10,064 nt of DNA from Jimgerdemannia flammicorona (GCA_003990745.1 RBNI01007681.1:1-10064); one strand, 5' to 3'. Shown: positions 1 through 8,443, numbered from the stretch's first letter. Notes: generated by a model from the letters alone, not told the origin. Numbers and translations are program-made.

Positions 1-405
1 TATGCTAAATATGGGTGTAGCACTAAGTGCTTTGCTGAGTCGGAATGCAGTCACGTAGTACAAGGGTGATCTGACATGTCAAGAGATCGTCTGACTGCTG
101 AGTCAGTTCACAGTCACGTCGTACAAGGCTAATCTAACTATACTATGACTGCTAATCTATTTATAGGTTTAGGCGCTGTCTGGGTAGTCTTCGATGACAT
201 CACCATCGATGGCATCATCTCTGATGAAGTAGTCATCTAGGAAGAGTGGTTCGCAGATTACTTCTCCTTGTTCACTGAGGTAGTAATACATTGGAACTTC
301 ATCTCCATCCTATAGGATAGCATCATCTGTCTCGTATGCTGGATAAGGTGTTGGGGGGCGAAGAAGTGGTGCATCATCTTCGTTTTCATCGGATTCGCTG
401 TCTGC
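1..405 (-). repeat. Left LTR copy (3' LTR, U3 part), truncated by window edge
   Basis: Positions 1-129 align without gaps to 7049-7177, and 130-405 align with one single-base indel to 8449-8725. Homology stops at 405 (left) and 8725 (right), which sets the U3 start on the minus strand. In the first 129 bp I count 26 differences by hand. Of these, 21 are C-to-T or G-to-A going from this copy to the right copy, so this copy is the better preserved. The TATA box and R/U5 seen in the right copy must lie to the left of position 1. The segment codes for the last ~79 codons of the gene ending at 169. Confidence 0.85.
34..127 (-). repeat. Two direct copies of a 31-bp U3 module (34-64 and 97-127)
   Basis: On the minus strand each unit reads CTTGTAC, two variable bases, ACGTGACT, six variable bases, then TGACTCAGC (CGACTCAGC in the 34-64 unit). 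The two start 63 bp apart. TGACTCA is the core site bound by fungal Gcn4/AP-1-type bZIP factors; whether it acts here is inference. An inverted repeat CTGACT/AGTCAG at 91-106 overlaps the second unit. The mutated counterparts lie at about 7082-7175. Confidence 0.7.
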
Positions 406-1266
406 ATACCTTCTGTAGGTTACAGCGCTATGAGTCGCAGGGTTGTAGTATGCTGGCGGTTGTGGTTCATGTCACTCGTACTCAGGTGGTGGGGTGGTTG
501 GTTCAATCTCGAGGGTTGTCTGAAGGTACAGGTTGTGTTCTCCGGTCTCTTCATTGTAGTTGAAGTAATCGGGAGTGAATGCAGGTTGGTATTCGTGCCA
601 GTGGTCATTGTCCCAATAAGTCTCGTATGTGTTTATGAACTGTTGTAAGTTCATCGGCAGAGTTGGCGGTGTGATCAGAGTTGGAAGAGATCCTTGACTT
701 GAGGTCATGTCGGCATCAGAAGGATCATTGTCTTCTGCTTCGTCTTTGTCGAAGTTGATTATATCATAGACGTCCTTCATGGCATATCCAACTTGGGGTA
801 TTTGCAGGATGTAATTATCGGGGTGCGGGAAGGTTCTGTCTGTGGTTTCAACGTACTCAAGATACTTGTGGTTGAGTTCTTGTATCATGTCATCAATTTG
901 GCCATAGGACAGGGTAGCAACCATTTCACTGGTAGTAACTCGGAGGCGGGGAATAAAGGTGCTGTATTCATAGAAGAGTTCTCGGTGTTTGCGGGCGATG
1001 AGTTTCTGGTGTTGAGACATCTGGGTAATGTCTGTATCATGGTGGTGTTCAACCATGTCTTCTAGGAGGCGGCCGATCTGATAGTAGCTTGAGATTTGTC
1101 CGATTTGGTGGGCCTTGTTAAGCATGTTCAGGGCATTCCATTGGGCTTCTATGAAATAGAGGGGTGCTTGGCTGTAGATATTCATGAGGGGCAGAGGGGG
1201 TGTGGCTCGGTTGACAATGGCATTCCAAATGTCAGCACAGATGCGGTTGTAGATCTCGGTGGTCAT
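169..1266 (-). pseudogene. Accessory gene of unknown family in the env position, running into the 3' LTR; two nonsense codons
   Basis: Function is not recognised. The preferred start is the ATG at 1266 (protein begins MTTEIYNR). It has ACAAAC before it, follows a CA-rich leader and lies ~70 nt after a TATA box. An in-frame ATG at 1371 lies upstream of that TATA box. The frame meets TGA at 472-474 and TAG at 310-312, then ends at TAA 169-171. Reading through gives ~365 residues. CGA-to-TGA and CAG-to-TAG would explain both stops. There is no signal peptide, membrane segment or zinc knuckle. The N-terminal ~130 residues look helical, the middle and end are rich in Pro, Tyr and acid residues (for example SDENEDDAPLL), and the tail is DDAIDGDVIEDYPDSA. 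A diverged homologue lies at 8968-9789. It could be a captured host gene, an env-position accessory protein, or the gag of a non-autonomous element. Confidence 0.7.
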
Positions 1267-1334
1267 GTTTGTGTGTTTGGAAGTTGTGGATGTTGTTTGT
1301 TTTGGTTCTCTGTTTCGACACGTCTCGGGGCTGG

Positions 1335-1342
1335 ATATATAT
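1335..1342 (-). promoter_or_regulatory. TATA box of the minus-strand accessory gene
   Basis: ATATATAT lies ~70 nt before the ATG at 1266. Between them is an A/C-rich leader (ACCAAAACAAACAACATCC and similar), typical of fungal 5' untranslated regions. This favours the 1266 start over 1371 and implies a promoter separate from the LTR. Confidence 0.5.
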
Positions 1343-1381
1343 GCATTTGTTCTGGATTGGTAAGATTCCATTTGTGTGGAT

Positions 1382-1443
1382 CTTGTGTTCCGTGACTTGG
1401 TATTGACTCAGCTTTGTGTACTGTGACTTCTGTTTGACTCAGC
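1382..1443 (+). repeat. Two head-to-tail 31-bp TGACTCA modules upstream of the accessory gene
   Basis: Units 1382-1412 and 1413-1443 abut exactly. Both contain GTGACT, six variable bases, then TGACTCAGC, and they match the U3 modules at 34-64 and 97-127 over the same 31-bp length, in inverted orientation. TGACTCA cores are at 1404-1410 and 1435-1441. Sitting 60-100 bp upstream of the TATA box, they are plausible activator sites. The stretch 1444-1520 shows only a weak possible third unit. Confidence 0.65.
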
Positions 1444-1494
1444 TTCGTGATCTTACAGGTGATTTCCAGATTTGTTCAGGCATCACATGTGATT

Positions 1495-1978
1495 TCTGTG
1501 GCTTGGAGGTTGTGCGCTTACAATGAAGTCTATAGAGATTTGTTCTCAATTAGTGAATGGTACTGGGATGTGGTAGAGTAGACCAGATTTTGCTAGTGTT
1601 GAGGACTTGTTGTATTGGTAGATATTATAGGAAGTGATATAGGTCTTTAGCTAATCTGCCTTATAGGACCAATAGAAGTTTTGGGAAATAACTTTATAGC
1701 ATTTATCAAATTCTAAATGTCTGGCTGTAGGAGCATTATAACATTTAAATAGGATAGTCCTTCAGAGGTCTCAGTTGTTTGGAACATAAAATCTGTCCTT
1801 GTAGTAGATAGCATTGTCCTTTAGTTAGTATTGATAATACTGGGTATACTTGTTAGCATCATTACTATTCAGGATTTCTCAGAGTACTTGAGCTTCTTTA
1901 TTATTAGTACATACTGTGATAATTTATTCTATGATAGAGTTGGTAACCAAGGTGAGAGTTTGAATAACTTCTTTGATT
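1495..1978 (-). pseudogene. Integrase fragment (N-terminal zinc-binding domain to first catalytic Asp)
   Basis: The minus-strand frame shows APTARHLEFDK, NFYWSYKAD, YNIYQYNKSSTLAKSG and EQISIDFIV, which follow the gypsy integrase pattern of HHCC domain, linker and start of the catalytic core. Only one zinc ligand is intact: the His in TARH remains, while the other expected His and the two Cys read Tyr (CYN, TSYNIYQ), each explained by a single transition. Asp at 1528-1530 matches the first residue of the D,D-35-E triad. Possible core homology (PPS) continues to about 1495, then stops. The rest of the core, the other two acidic residues and the C-terminal domain are absent, replaced by the promoter of the accessory gene. 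Confidence 0.75.
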
Positions 1979-2345
1979 AATATCTGGAGATTATATTGGC
2001 AATAATATTTTCCTTACCAGAGTGATACTGAATTTTATAGTTAAAGTTGATGAGGACTTTTATCCATCTGGCTTGCTTTTGGGAAAGAGTAGCCTGGGTC
2101 TTGATGTTGACTAATGACTTGTGATAAGTCAATATAGTGAAGTGTACTCCTTTTAGATATAATCACTATTTGATCAGAGTGTTTATGATGGCTAGTATTT
2201 CCTTCTTGTAAGTTATATAGTTGATTTTGATATTATTGAACTTACAAGAATGATAGGCCATAGGGTGTCCTTCTTGCATAAGCATTGCTCTAAGAGCTAG
2301 GTTAAAGGTATCAGTATAACTTCATATAGTAGAGTAGGATTTGCT
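1979..2345 (-). pseudogene. RNase H domain of gypsy Pol
   Basis: The minus frame gives AMLMQEGHPMAYHS, ITYKKEILAI, HFTILTYHKSLVNIKTQ, LSQKQARWI, KIQYHSGKENI and ends ANIISRY, the usual gypsy pattern ending in ADALSR. Two stops follow INTLIK, where EW is expected. TDHKSL reads TYHKSL, losing a catalytic Asp. A frameshift near 2310 disturbs the DTD motif at the start of the domain. It would have removed RNA from the RNA:DNA hybrid during reverse transcription, and is now inactive. Confidence 0.85.
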
Positions 2346-3300
2346 ACTTGATGTACTGAAGTAGTTATTAAGGTATCCTTTAGTGCTTGAAAGGCTGTAT
2401 CTTGTTCAGATCCCCAATTTGCAAGATTGTTGAAGTCTTTTTCTTGCTTTATGGTTCAAAGCTATTCTTTTTTCTTACTATACTTGGCTATTTGGATAAG
2501 GGCAGTAGTAATTTTGGTAAAGTTGGCAATAAATTGCTAGTAATAGTTTGCTAATTCCAGGAATAACTGAAGGTCTTTCAGCTTCTTAAGTCTGGACCAA
2601 TTCTTGATTGTAGAGATTTTGCTAGGGTCTATCTTGATTCTATTCAGTATAACAAGGTATTTAAGGAATTGAATTTCTTTCAGAAGAAATTTGCATTTAC
2701 TGAGTTTTGCAAAGAGTCAGTTTTCTCAGAGTTTCAGTAGTACTAGTTCAAGATGTTCAAGATATTCTTCCAGAGTTTTGCTGAAGACTAGGATGTTGTC
2801 AATGTAGACAATAATAAATTTGTCTAGATATAGATACAGAATGGTATTCATCAGTGTCTAGAAGGTTGTGGGAGTATTAGTTAAGCCAAAGGGCATAACT
2901 AGGAACTCAAAATATCCATAGTGAGTTTTGAAGGTAGTCTTGTAGATGTCTTCTTCTTTTATGGCAATTTGCTAGTAACTATTTTATAGGTCAAAAGAGC
3001 TCATAAATTGTGAGTTGGTAAGTTTATCAAATATTTCATCAATTTTGGATAGTGAGCAGTAGTTCTTGATTTTTTGCTCATTGAGGTCATGGTAGTCTAT
3101 GTACATTCATAGGTCTCCTCCTTTCTTGACAACAAAGAGGACTGGTATACTATAGGGTGATACACTGGGTCTCTAATGAATTCATATTCTAAGAGTTCAT
3201 CGATCTCTTTCTTGAGTACATCAATTTCTCTCAGAGATATATAGTAGCTTGACTTGAAGACAGGCTTGGCATCTGGGATGGTCTTGATGGTATAGTCTAT
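2346..3300 (-). pseudogene. Reverse transcriptase domain of gypsy Pol
   Basis: In order on the minus strand: DYTIKTIPDAKPVFKS, KKEIDELLEYEFIR, PSVSPYS, VLFVVKKGGDL, IDYHDLNEQ, PKIDEIFDKLT, SSFDL (first catalytic Asp, 2990-2992), [35 protein letters not shown], then FQALKDTL. These are the hallmark blocks of Ty3/gypsy reverse transcriptase. The YIDD box at 2795-2806 reads YIDN, so the last catalytic Asp is lost by one G-to-A change (codon 2795-2797). Several glutamine or tryptophan positions are stops (for example the one before TLMN). A frameshift near 3170 separates FIR from PSVSPYS. Non-functional. Confidence 0.9.
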
Positions 3301-3589
3301 TGCTTATTTAGGTGATAGGCCTTTTGAGAGTTTCTTTGAAAATATATCTTGGAATTTCTGAAGTAGGGGTCTGACATGGTTGTTAACTTTGGAAAAGTCT
3401 TCTTTAGAGTTCTCAGGTTCTCCTTTGGATGAGCAGATGGAGATAGCAAAGAGAGGATATTTCTTGGCCAATTTCTTGAGCTATAGCTTATTGATATGGG
3501 TGATCTTTGGTCCAGAGTCACTAAAGCTGAGTGGGTCTTTTTTATCTTGCAGTTTGAAATTGTGGCATTCTTTCTTAATGGTCAGAGAA
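3301..3589 (-). pseudogene. Protease-RT linker of Pol
   Basis: The minus frame reads KECHNFKLQDKKDPLSFSDS, KKLAKKYPLFAISIC and LLQKFQDIFSKKLSKGL. This is the connector that in gypsy elements precedes the conserved start of RT. One stop is seen where a Gln or Arg is expected. There is no separate gene here. Confidence 0.6.
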
Positions 3590-3905
3590 TGATTTATCCA
3601 ATTAATCATAGGGTTCTCTTATCTTACCCATGGGGTCTCAAGGATAATTTCATTGTCAGGAAGTGGTACAATCTGGAGAGTAATATATACTCAGTAGCCA
3701 CCAATTCAGAAGAGTAAATTGTGGACTTCCTTACTAATGATATGGAAGGTTCTATCAGCTATAGCAACTGCTTGAGTCTGTTGTACTGGAGAGGTCAGGA
3801 CCTTGAGTCTGTTGGCTGTTTCTTTATTGATGAAGTTGCCTGAGGCACCACTATCTATCATAATCTTGACAGGTGCTCAATTGACAAAAGCTTGAAGTGT
3901 AAGTA
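3590..3905 (-). pseudogene. Aspartic protease domain of gypsy Pol
   Basis: The minus frame gives VKIMIDSGASGNFINKETAN. The catalytic DSGAS motif is intact at 3841-3855 and is followed by the expected N-F-I. Downstream are IVPLPDNEIILETPWV and NPMINW, matching the usual end of retropepsin domains (ILGxPWL, NPxIDW). Stops interrupt it (after VHNLLF, after GGY, and after TPWVR). In an active element it would cleave the Gag-Pol polyprotein. Confidence 0.85.
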
Positions 3906-4555
3906 GTTTGTCTAATCCAATAGTAGTGATTTCAGTTATAGGAGCTTTCCTTCTATGGGTTCTTCTTTGGGCCAGTTCATTGATATAAGAGAAGCAATCA
4001 TTGATTATTTAAAAGGAGTATATTCTAATGACATAGGGGTATTGGCTACTTAGTACAAATCCATCCTCAATTTTCTTATAGAATTGTTCTTCTTTATTTA
4101 TCATAGGTTGGATTGGGGCCTTATTTGATGAGCCAAATCCTCTAGATCCTTGAATAGTAGATAGTAGTTTGGGGACTTCCTTGACTATCAGAGTTGACTC
4201 AATTTTTTCAAATAGGATCTGAGTGATACAGAAATCAGTAGGGATTTTGAAGAGTGTCCAACTATGATTTCAGATGAGAACAATGATTTTACCTGTGTAA
4301 TCCTCATCAATGACTCCTCCTTCTACTGAGAGTTCTTTCAATGCTAGGCTGCTACAACAGTATATTCTTCTAATATATCCTTCAGGGATTTGGATGCTGA
4401 TTTCTGTATAGACTTACTTGACTTCTTAGTTAGAAAAGCTACATATACATCATATTCAGCTATCTTTTGACTTTCTTTGATTGGGGCCTTGGCAGTTGGC
4501 CTTAACTTAACAAAGTCTAATGTCTTGATAGTTAGTTTGTTGAGATGGTGCAGAG
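3906..4555 (-). pseudogene. Gag-Pol spacer between zinc knuckle and protease
   Basis: Minus-strand sequence between the Gag nucleocapsid end and the protease. It is heavily mutated, with many stops in all frames and Ser/Thr/Lys-rich fragments. I recognise no domain. Spacing and strand fit a protease-leading linker of the polyprotein. Confidence 0.45.
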
Positions 4556-5480
4556 TGGTAACAGTTGCCTATGTTGCTGTTTGGGGTTTTTAGTTAGAGC
4601 AGACACTGGCTATATATCCTGTCTTTTAACAATAGAAGTATGTTCCACTTCTTCAAAGTTCATTTCTTTCTCCTTTAGTGAGTTTCTTGAAGGAACTTGG
4701 CTAAGTAGGTCCAGGATTTCTGGGTGTCTATAAGGTGAATATAGAGAGAGCTTAGGATGTTTTATGCTTGGATTCTTCTTTCTTAGTTCAAGTCTTTTTC
4801 TTGTTGTTAAATTGGCTTTGAGGCAGATTTGGTCTAGCTGTTAGGATTCACTTGACCATAGTCTTAATTCTTACCAGGCACCATTGTTGGTGGTTACAAT
4901 TAACTAGGTGTCCTTGTTCTCAGATTTTTCTTGTAAGCCATTCAAATAGTATATCAAATAAATGATCTGCACTTATACCATTTTGTACTTCATCATTGGT
5001 AATATATCTTAGGCCAACAGTATTCAGGAGCGACTCAAGTTTTATACAGAAGGTTTTGAATTCCTCTTTACCATATACATCAAACTTGAGATTGCAGAGT
5101 TTAACTTGAGATTTGGCAATTATAGTTTTACTATAGTATTGAGCAATCATGAGTTGTTTGAGTCCAGGGGCTATAGGATGGGCTCTATATCCTAGGGTAT
5201 TATTTGCTATATTTTGAGCAATAACTGCAGGTCAGGTGTCTCATATAAGGGGTTTTTTAGAAAGGGTTTGCCACCATTCTTTACAACTTAGCAGATATAG
5301 GCTGTGGTGGTAGCAAAGAGTTGTTCCAAAGTGTGATCTTGATTGTTTGTTAGAAGGTGGTCAGTAACTCACTCATTGGTCCATTAGTTGGCTTCAAAGT
5401 TAGTGTCAACTATACAAATAAAGCTTTGGACTTCTTGTGCAGTACCATTGAAGGTAGGTAGGCTCAGATTTTTTGTTGGT
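4556..5480 (-). pseudogene. Gag capsid and nucleocapsid remnant
   Basis: The minus frames show LSLPTFNGTAQEVQSFICIV (5478 downward), which resembles the start of a gypsy Gag capsid domain. An open stretch at 4920-5150 reads MIAQYYSKTIIAKSQVKL and onward, ending FEWLTRKI. At about 4600-4645 lies YFYC, a stop, KTGYIASVC. This is a CX2CX4HX4C zinc knuckle in which the first Cys and the His have become Tyr by single transitions. Gag forms the virus-like particle and packages the element RNA. Frames change near 5480 and stops are frequent. The reading is firmest for the knuckle and the PTFNG block. Confidence 0.7.
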
Positions 5481-5489
5481 CAGGTCTAT

Positions 5490-6781
5490 TTAGCTAAGGT
5501 AGTAATGGTTGCTGCCATTATTGCTATCTGGGCTGTGAGGTTCAGAATCTGTTGATTTGCTATATTGTTTACTAGAGGCAGTTGGACTGCTGGTAGTAGT
5601 GTTATTGGTACTACTTGAGGTACTGGTACAGAGTATAGTAGTGTTCTTTGAGTCTATATAAGTTGCTGAAGTAATAGTTGTAGGTCTGGAGTGAGGGCTC
5701 AATAGGTAGCTGTTTGTTACTATATAGGTGTGTTCTGTTCTAATGAAGATACATCTCCTTTGGTAGTATATATATCTGAGATTGAATTCACTGAGATATT
5801 CTTTCTCTTCTTTGGTTTGGTCTCTGTATAGTTGGGTTTGCTCAGCATTGAAGTAGACAGAATCAGTTATATATCAGATTTCAGATGTGCTTAATTCAAA
5901 GTCAGGTTCTGATTCAGTATTGGTCTTAGTTTTAGGTAGAGTTGTAGCTAGACCTGCTTCTGGTTCAGAGTCAGATTATTGATAAAGGGTTTCTCTTATT
6001 TCTTCTTTAAGAATATAGTAGGCCTTGCAATTCTGAAAGTAGTAGTATAAGGCAGTCTTGGTCCTAATATGGTGAAATTTGGTAGAGTTGAGCTACTTAG
6101 CTATAGAGACTCAGGCTTCATGAGGAACTAAGGCTAGAAAAGCTACTGCTGGTTATCCTAGATTGCTTGGATTTGTGGAGCTGACAAAACTCTTGTTGAG
6201 AAGAGTAAAAAAGACTTCTATAAGACCTTCTTCATCTTGACTTACAGGGTGTAGAGCAAGAAGTTTAGTAAATAGGATTTGGTCTATCTGCTGATTTAAT
6301 TAGAGTACTTCTTTTTGTGAATAAAGTCTGTCTACTTATTATAGGTGTGGAGATCAAATTGTTCTTGTATATCAGGTTCAATTTTCTTCAGATTGTCAGA
6401 TGGTTCAGGATAAATTCCAGTTCAGAGGTTAGGCTTTATATCAACTTATAGGAATTCTCAGAGAGGTTTGTAATGGGGTGAGAAAGTATCTTAATGCAGA
6501 ATTGGATTGTAAACCACTGCTATCAGATTGTAAGAGGGTTACTTATTAAGATAACTGTTACATAGTTCTAAAAGAGTTTTCTAGAAGTACTGGATATTCT
6601 GGAAGACTGTTTTCTTAAGGTCAAGATCAATTTTATATAGAGTATATCTACTATGCTTATTGATTTCAAGATCAGATTGATGTCTCAACTAAAGTTCTTT
6701 TTTGGACTAGTTCTGGATGTTCAGGATTTTCTGTATTTTAGGAAGTTCAAGAGATTAAAACCAGCTTAGTTGAATTGGCAT
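5490..6781 (-). pseudogene. ORF upstream of gag (or long Gag N-terminal extension), ~430 codons
   Basis: From ATG at 6781 (MPIQLSWF) a minus frame can be followed to TAA at 5490-5492. There are many stops, most explainable as mutated Gln, Arg or Trp codons, and one likely single-base indel near 6315 at an A-run. Readable parts are LDLKKTVFQNIQYF, LHPVSQDEEGLIEVFFTLL, PAVAFLALVPHEA, KTALYYYFQNCKAYYILKEE, an acidic stretch (DSEPEAG, ESEPDFEL) and a Ser/Thr/Asn-rich end (5490-5702) that leads to the Gag capsid block. I know no family for it. It may be a separate ORF or the N-terminal part of an unusually long Gag. Confidence 0.5.
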
Positions 6782-6941
6782 ATTGCTGCAGACAATACTC
6801 AATTAGAAAATTTCATAATGAGGTTAGAAGTGAGATCTAACAGAGAGTGGATTTACTTAAGAGTAGTTTGTGGATTATTAAATAGATTTATTTGCTATTC
6901 ATGATATTTGCTATACTAGGAGTAGTTATATAAAGGGATAT
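6782..6941 (-). other. Untranslated leader with expected primer-binding site
   Basis: This 160-bp AT-rich stretch lies between the tentative 5' LTR end and the first ATG. A tRNA primer-binding site should start next to 6941, but I cannot recognise a TGG-led tRNA complement there; transitions may have removed it. Confidence 0.35.
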
Positions 6942-7019
6942 TGTGGGGAAGTGTTCAGAAATTGTATTCAGATTGTTCTATGCATTCAAATCTAAGATTC
7001 TGAGATCTGGAGAAGGGGA

Positions 7020-7027
7020 TATTTATA
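7020..7027 (-). promoter_or_regulatory. LTR core promoter TATA box
   Basis: TATAAATATCCCCTTCT on the minus strand, followed by CTCAGAATCT. It lies ~180 bp beyond the end of the accessory coding tail once the nested insertion is removed. Nearly the same motif (TATAAATATCCCTCTTATTT) occurs on the plus strand at 10033. Confidence 0.6.
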
Positions 7028-7172
7028 CTAGTAAGAGGCTATCTGGACTATACTAAATATAGATATAGTACTTAGTACCTTGTTGAGTTGGAATACAGCT
7101 ACATAGTATAAGTGTGATCTGATATATCAAGAGATCATCTAACTACTGAGTTAGTTCACAGCCACATTGTAT

Positions 7173-7177
7173 AAGGC
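7173..7177. repeat. Target-site duplication AAGGC, left copy
   Basis: AAGGC here and at 8444-8448 flank the nested element. The uninterrupted copy has a single AAGGC at 125-129. A 5-bp duplication is usual for many LTR elements. Confidence 0.85.
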
Positions 7178-7646
7178 TATAATGGTTCTAGTTTCTTTAA
7201 GAGGAAGTGGCTAAATCTGGAAGTTCTAGTTGGTCTAAAGTAGCTTGAAGAGATACTTTAAAGGTTTAAGTATTTTTAAAGAATTTCTGGAAGAAAATAT
7301 TCTGAGCTTTATTCAGGTAGAGAATAAGGATATTTATACAGGATCTGAAAGAAAGATCCAGAAGGATCTTGGAAAGAAAGATAAATGTCAAGAAATAGAT
7401 TCTTAGCAAAGATGACTAATATATATAGTTCTACAATATTCCAAAAGGTTCTATGACTAGCGAAGACAAGATACTTGGTACTAAGGAAAGACAAGAGTGT
7501 TCTAGTGATATCTGGGTACCAAGAGAAGGTTTCTAAGTAAGTAGAAGGTGGCAGAATATAGTAAAATATTCAAAAAATGACAAGAAAAGACTAACTAAAA
7601 GATGCAAAAATATACTAAGACTAAATATGACTGTGAAACTGTTATA
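7178..7646 (-). repeat. Nested element LTR (3' LTR on minus strand)
   Basis: Matches about 7977-8443 along its length, for example CTAGTTTCTTTAAGAGG at 7188 and 7989, and GTGAAACT near both ends. Ends GTTATA here and ATTACA in the other copy, consistent with a CA-to-TA change. Confidence 0.85.
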
Positions 7647-7659
7647 TCCCTCTCTCCTT
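7647..7659 (-). other. Polypurine tract of nested element
   Basis: Minus strand AAGGAGAGAGGGA ends exactly at the LTR boundary, the position of a plus-strand primer for reverse transcription. It sets the element's orientation. Confidence 0.65.
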
Positions 7660-7976
7660 AAGAACTAATATCCTTGTTGAGTTCTTAAGTAATACAAGAC
7701 TAGATATACTTAACCAAAATTTCTCAAACTTGTATTAGTATATTGGTAGGAATTGGCTATTTACATATAGAGCAAAGAGCCTATTATCAGACTAACCAAC
7801 TGAGAGGGGTTTGAACCCAGCTAGTAGCTTTATTTTGGTGGACTTTTTGTTCATTAAATATTCTGCTGGTTCCAGGGTCCCAGAGTAAACTTCTGATGTA
7901 TAAGATACTGGTCATTACTGTATGTTATTAACAATCCAAGGAAGTTACTACAGAGATTAGATAATGTGTTTTGCCT
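7660..7976 (-). other. Internal region of nested element, no coding capacity
   Basis: About 320 bp without an ORF. Only short tRNA-like words are visible: on the minus strand GGGTTCAAACCCC (B-box-like) lies just before CTCAGTTGGTTAG (A-box-like), near 7790-7820, which is the wrong order for a tRNA gene. No clear primer-binding site next to the right LTR. Confidence 0.6.
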
Positions 7977-8443
7977 TAAAGTTTTAAACTAGTTTCTTTA
8001 AGAGGAAGTAGCTAAATCTGGAAGTTCTAGTTGGCCTAAAGTAGCTTGAAGAGATACTTTAAAGGTTCAAGTATTCTTGAAAGATTTCTGGGAGAAAATA
8101 TTCTGAGCTTTATTTAGGCAGAGAATAAGAATATTTATCCAGGATCTAAAAGAAAGATCCAGAAGAATCTTGGAAAGAAAGAGAAATATCAAGAAATAGG
8201 TTCTCAGCAAAGATAACTAATATAGTTCTATAATGTTCTAAAAGGTTCTATGACTAGCTAAAATAATATACTTAGTACTAAGGAAAGACAAGAGTGTTCT
8301 AGTGGTATATGGGTGTTAAGAGAAGGTTTCTAAGTAAGTAGAAGGTAGCAGAACATAGTAGAATATTTAAGAAATAATAAGAAAAGACTAACTAAAAGAT
8401 GCAAAAATATACTAAGACTAAATATAACTGTGAAACTATTACA
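7977..8443 (-). repeat. Nested element LTR (5' LTR on minus strand)
   Basis: Direct repeat of 7178-7646. The left boundary is approximate, because the first ~10 bases do not align cleanly. The right end ATTACA abuts AAGGC. Confidence 0.8.

Larger units (their letters stand above)
6942..7177 (-). repeat. 5' LTR, promoter-proximal half (end of U3, R, U5)
   Basis: 7049-7177 is the mutated counterpart of 1-129. The LTR continues through a TATA box at 7020-7027 and an R-like stretch, to a tentative CA end at 6942-6943. Together with 8449-8725 the LTR is ~513 bp. The break at 7177 is the nested insertion. The U5 end is the least certain boundary, because the other copy's end is outside the window. 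Confidence 0.65.
7178..8443 (-). mobile_element. Nested small LTR element (TRIM-like or internally deleted)
   Basis: Inserted in the 5' LTR of the larger element. The target AAGGC is duplicated at 7173-7177 and 8444-8448. Removing the insert and one AAGGC restores alignment to 1-405. Two ~467-bp direct repeats flank only ~330 bp with no ORF. The element ends in ATTACA (8438-8443), and its start TATAAT fits TGTAAT after one G-to-A change. A purine tract on the minus strand next to 7646 indicates minus orientation. It must be moved in trans, or be a deletion product of a larger element. The LTRs differ largely by transitions, so RIP also hit it after insertion. Confidence 0.85.

Noticed and set aside
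336..648. Plus-strand ORFs with Val/Leu-rich products near 336-648
   Set aside because: Opposite the accessory gene's C-terminal coding region; no start context or homology.
793..1395. Two plus-strand ORFs (793-1065, 1096-1395) opposite the left accessory gene
   Set aside because: They are shadows of the minus-strand frame, which alone aligns with the homologue at 8968-9789.
3297..3717. Short ORFs on both strands at 3297-3717
   Set aside because: Out of frame with the readable protease-RT linker, so chance openings in mutated pol.
4545..4733. Cys-rich plus-strand ORF (62 codons)
   Set aside because: Complement of the degraded Gag zinc-knuckle region; the minus frame explains the sequence.
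7309..7494. Minus-strand ORF of 61 codons in the nested LTR
   Set aside because: Not kept in the second LTR copy as a recognisable protein; LTRs of this type are non-coding.
7790..7830. A functional tRNA gene
   Set aside because: A and B boxes are in the wrong order and no acceptor or T-stem pairing can be drawn.
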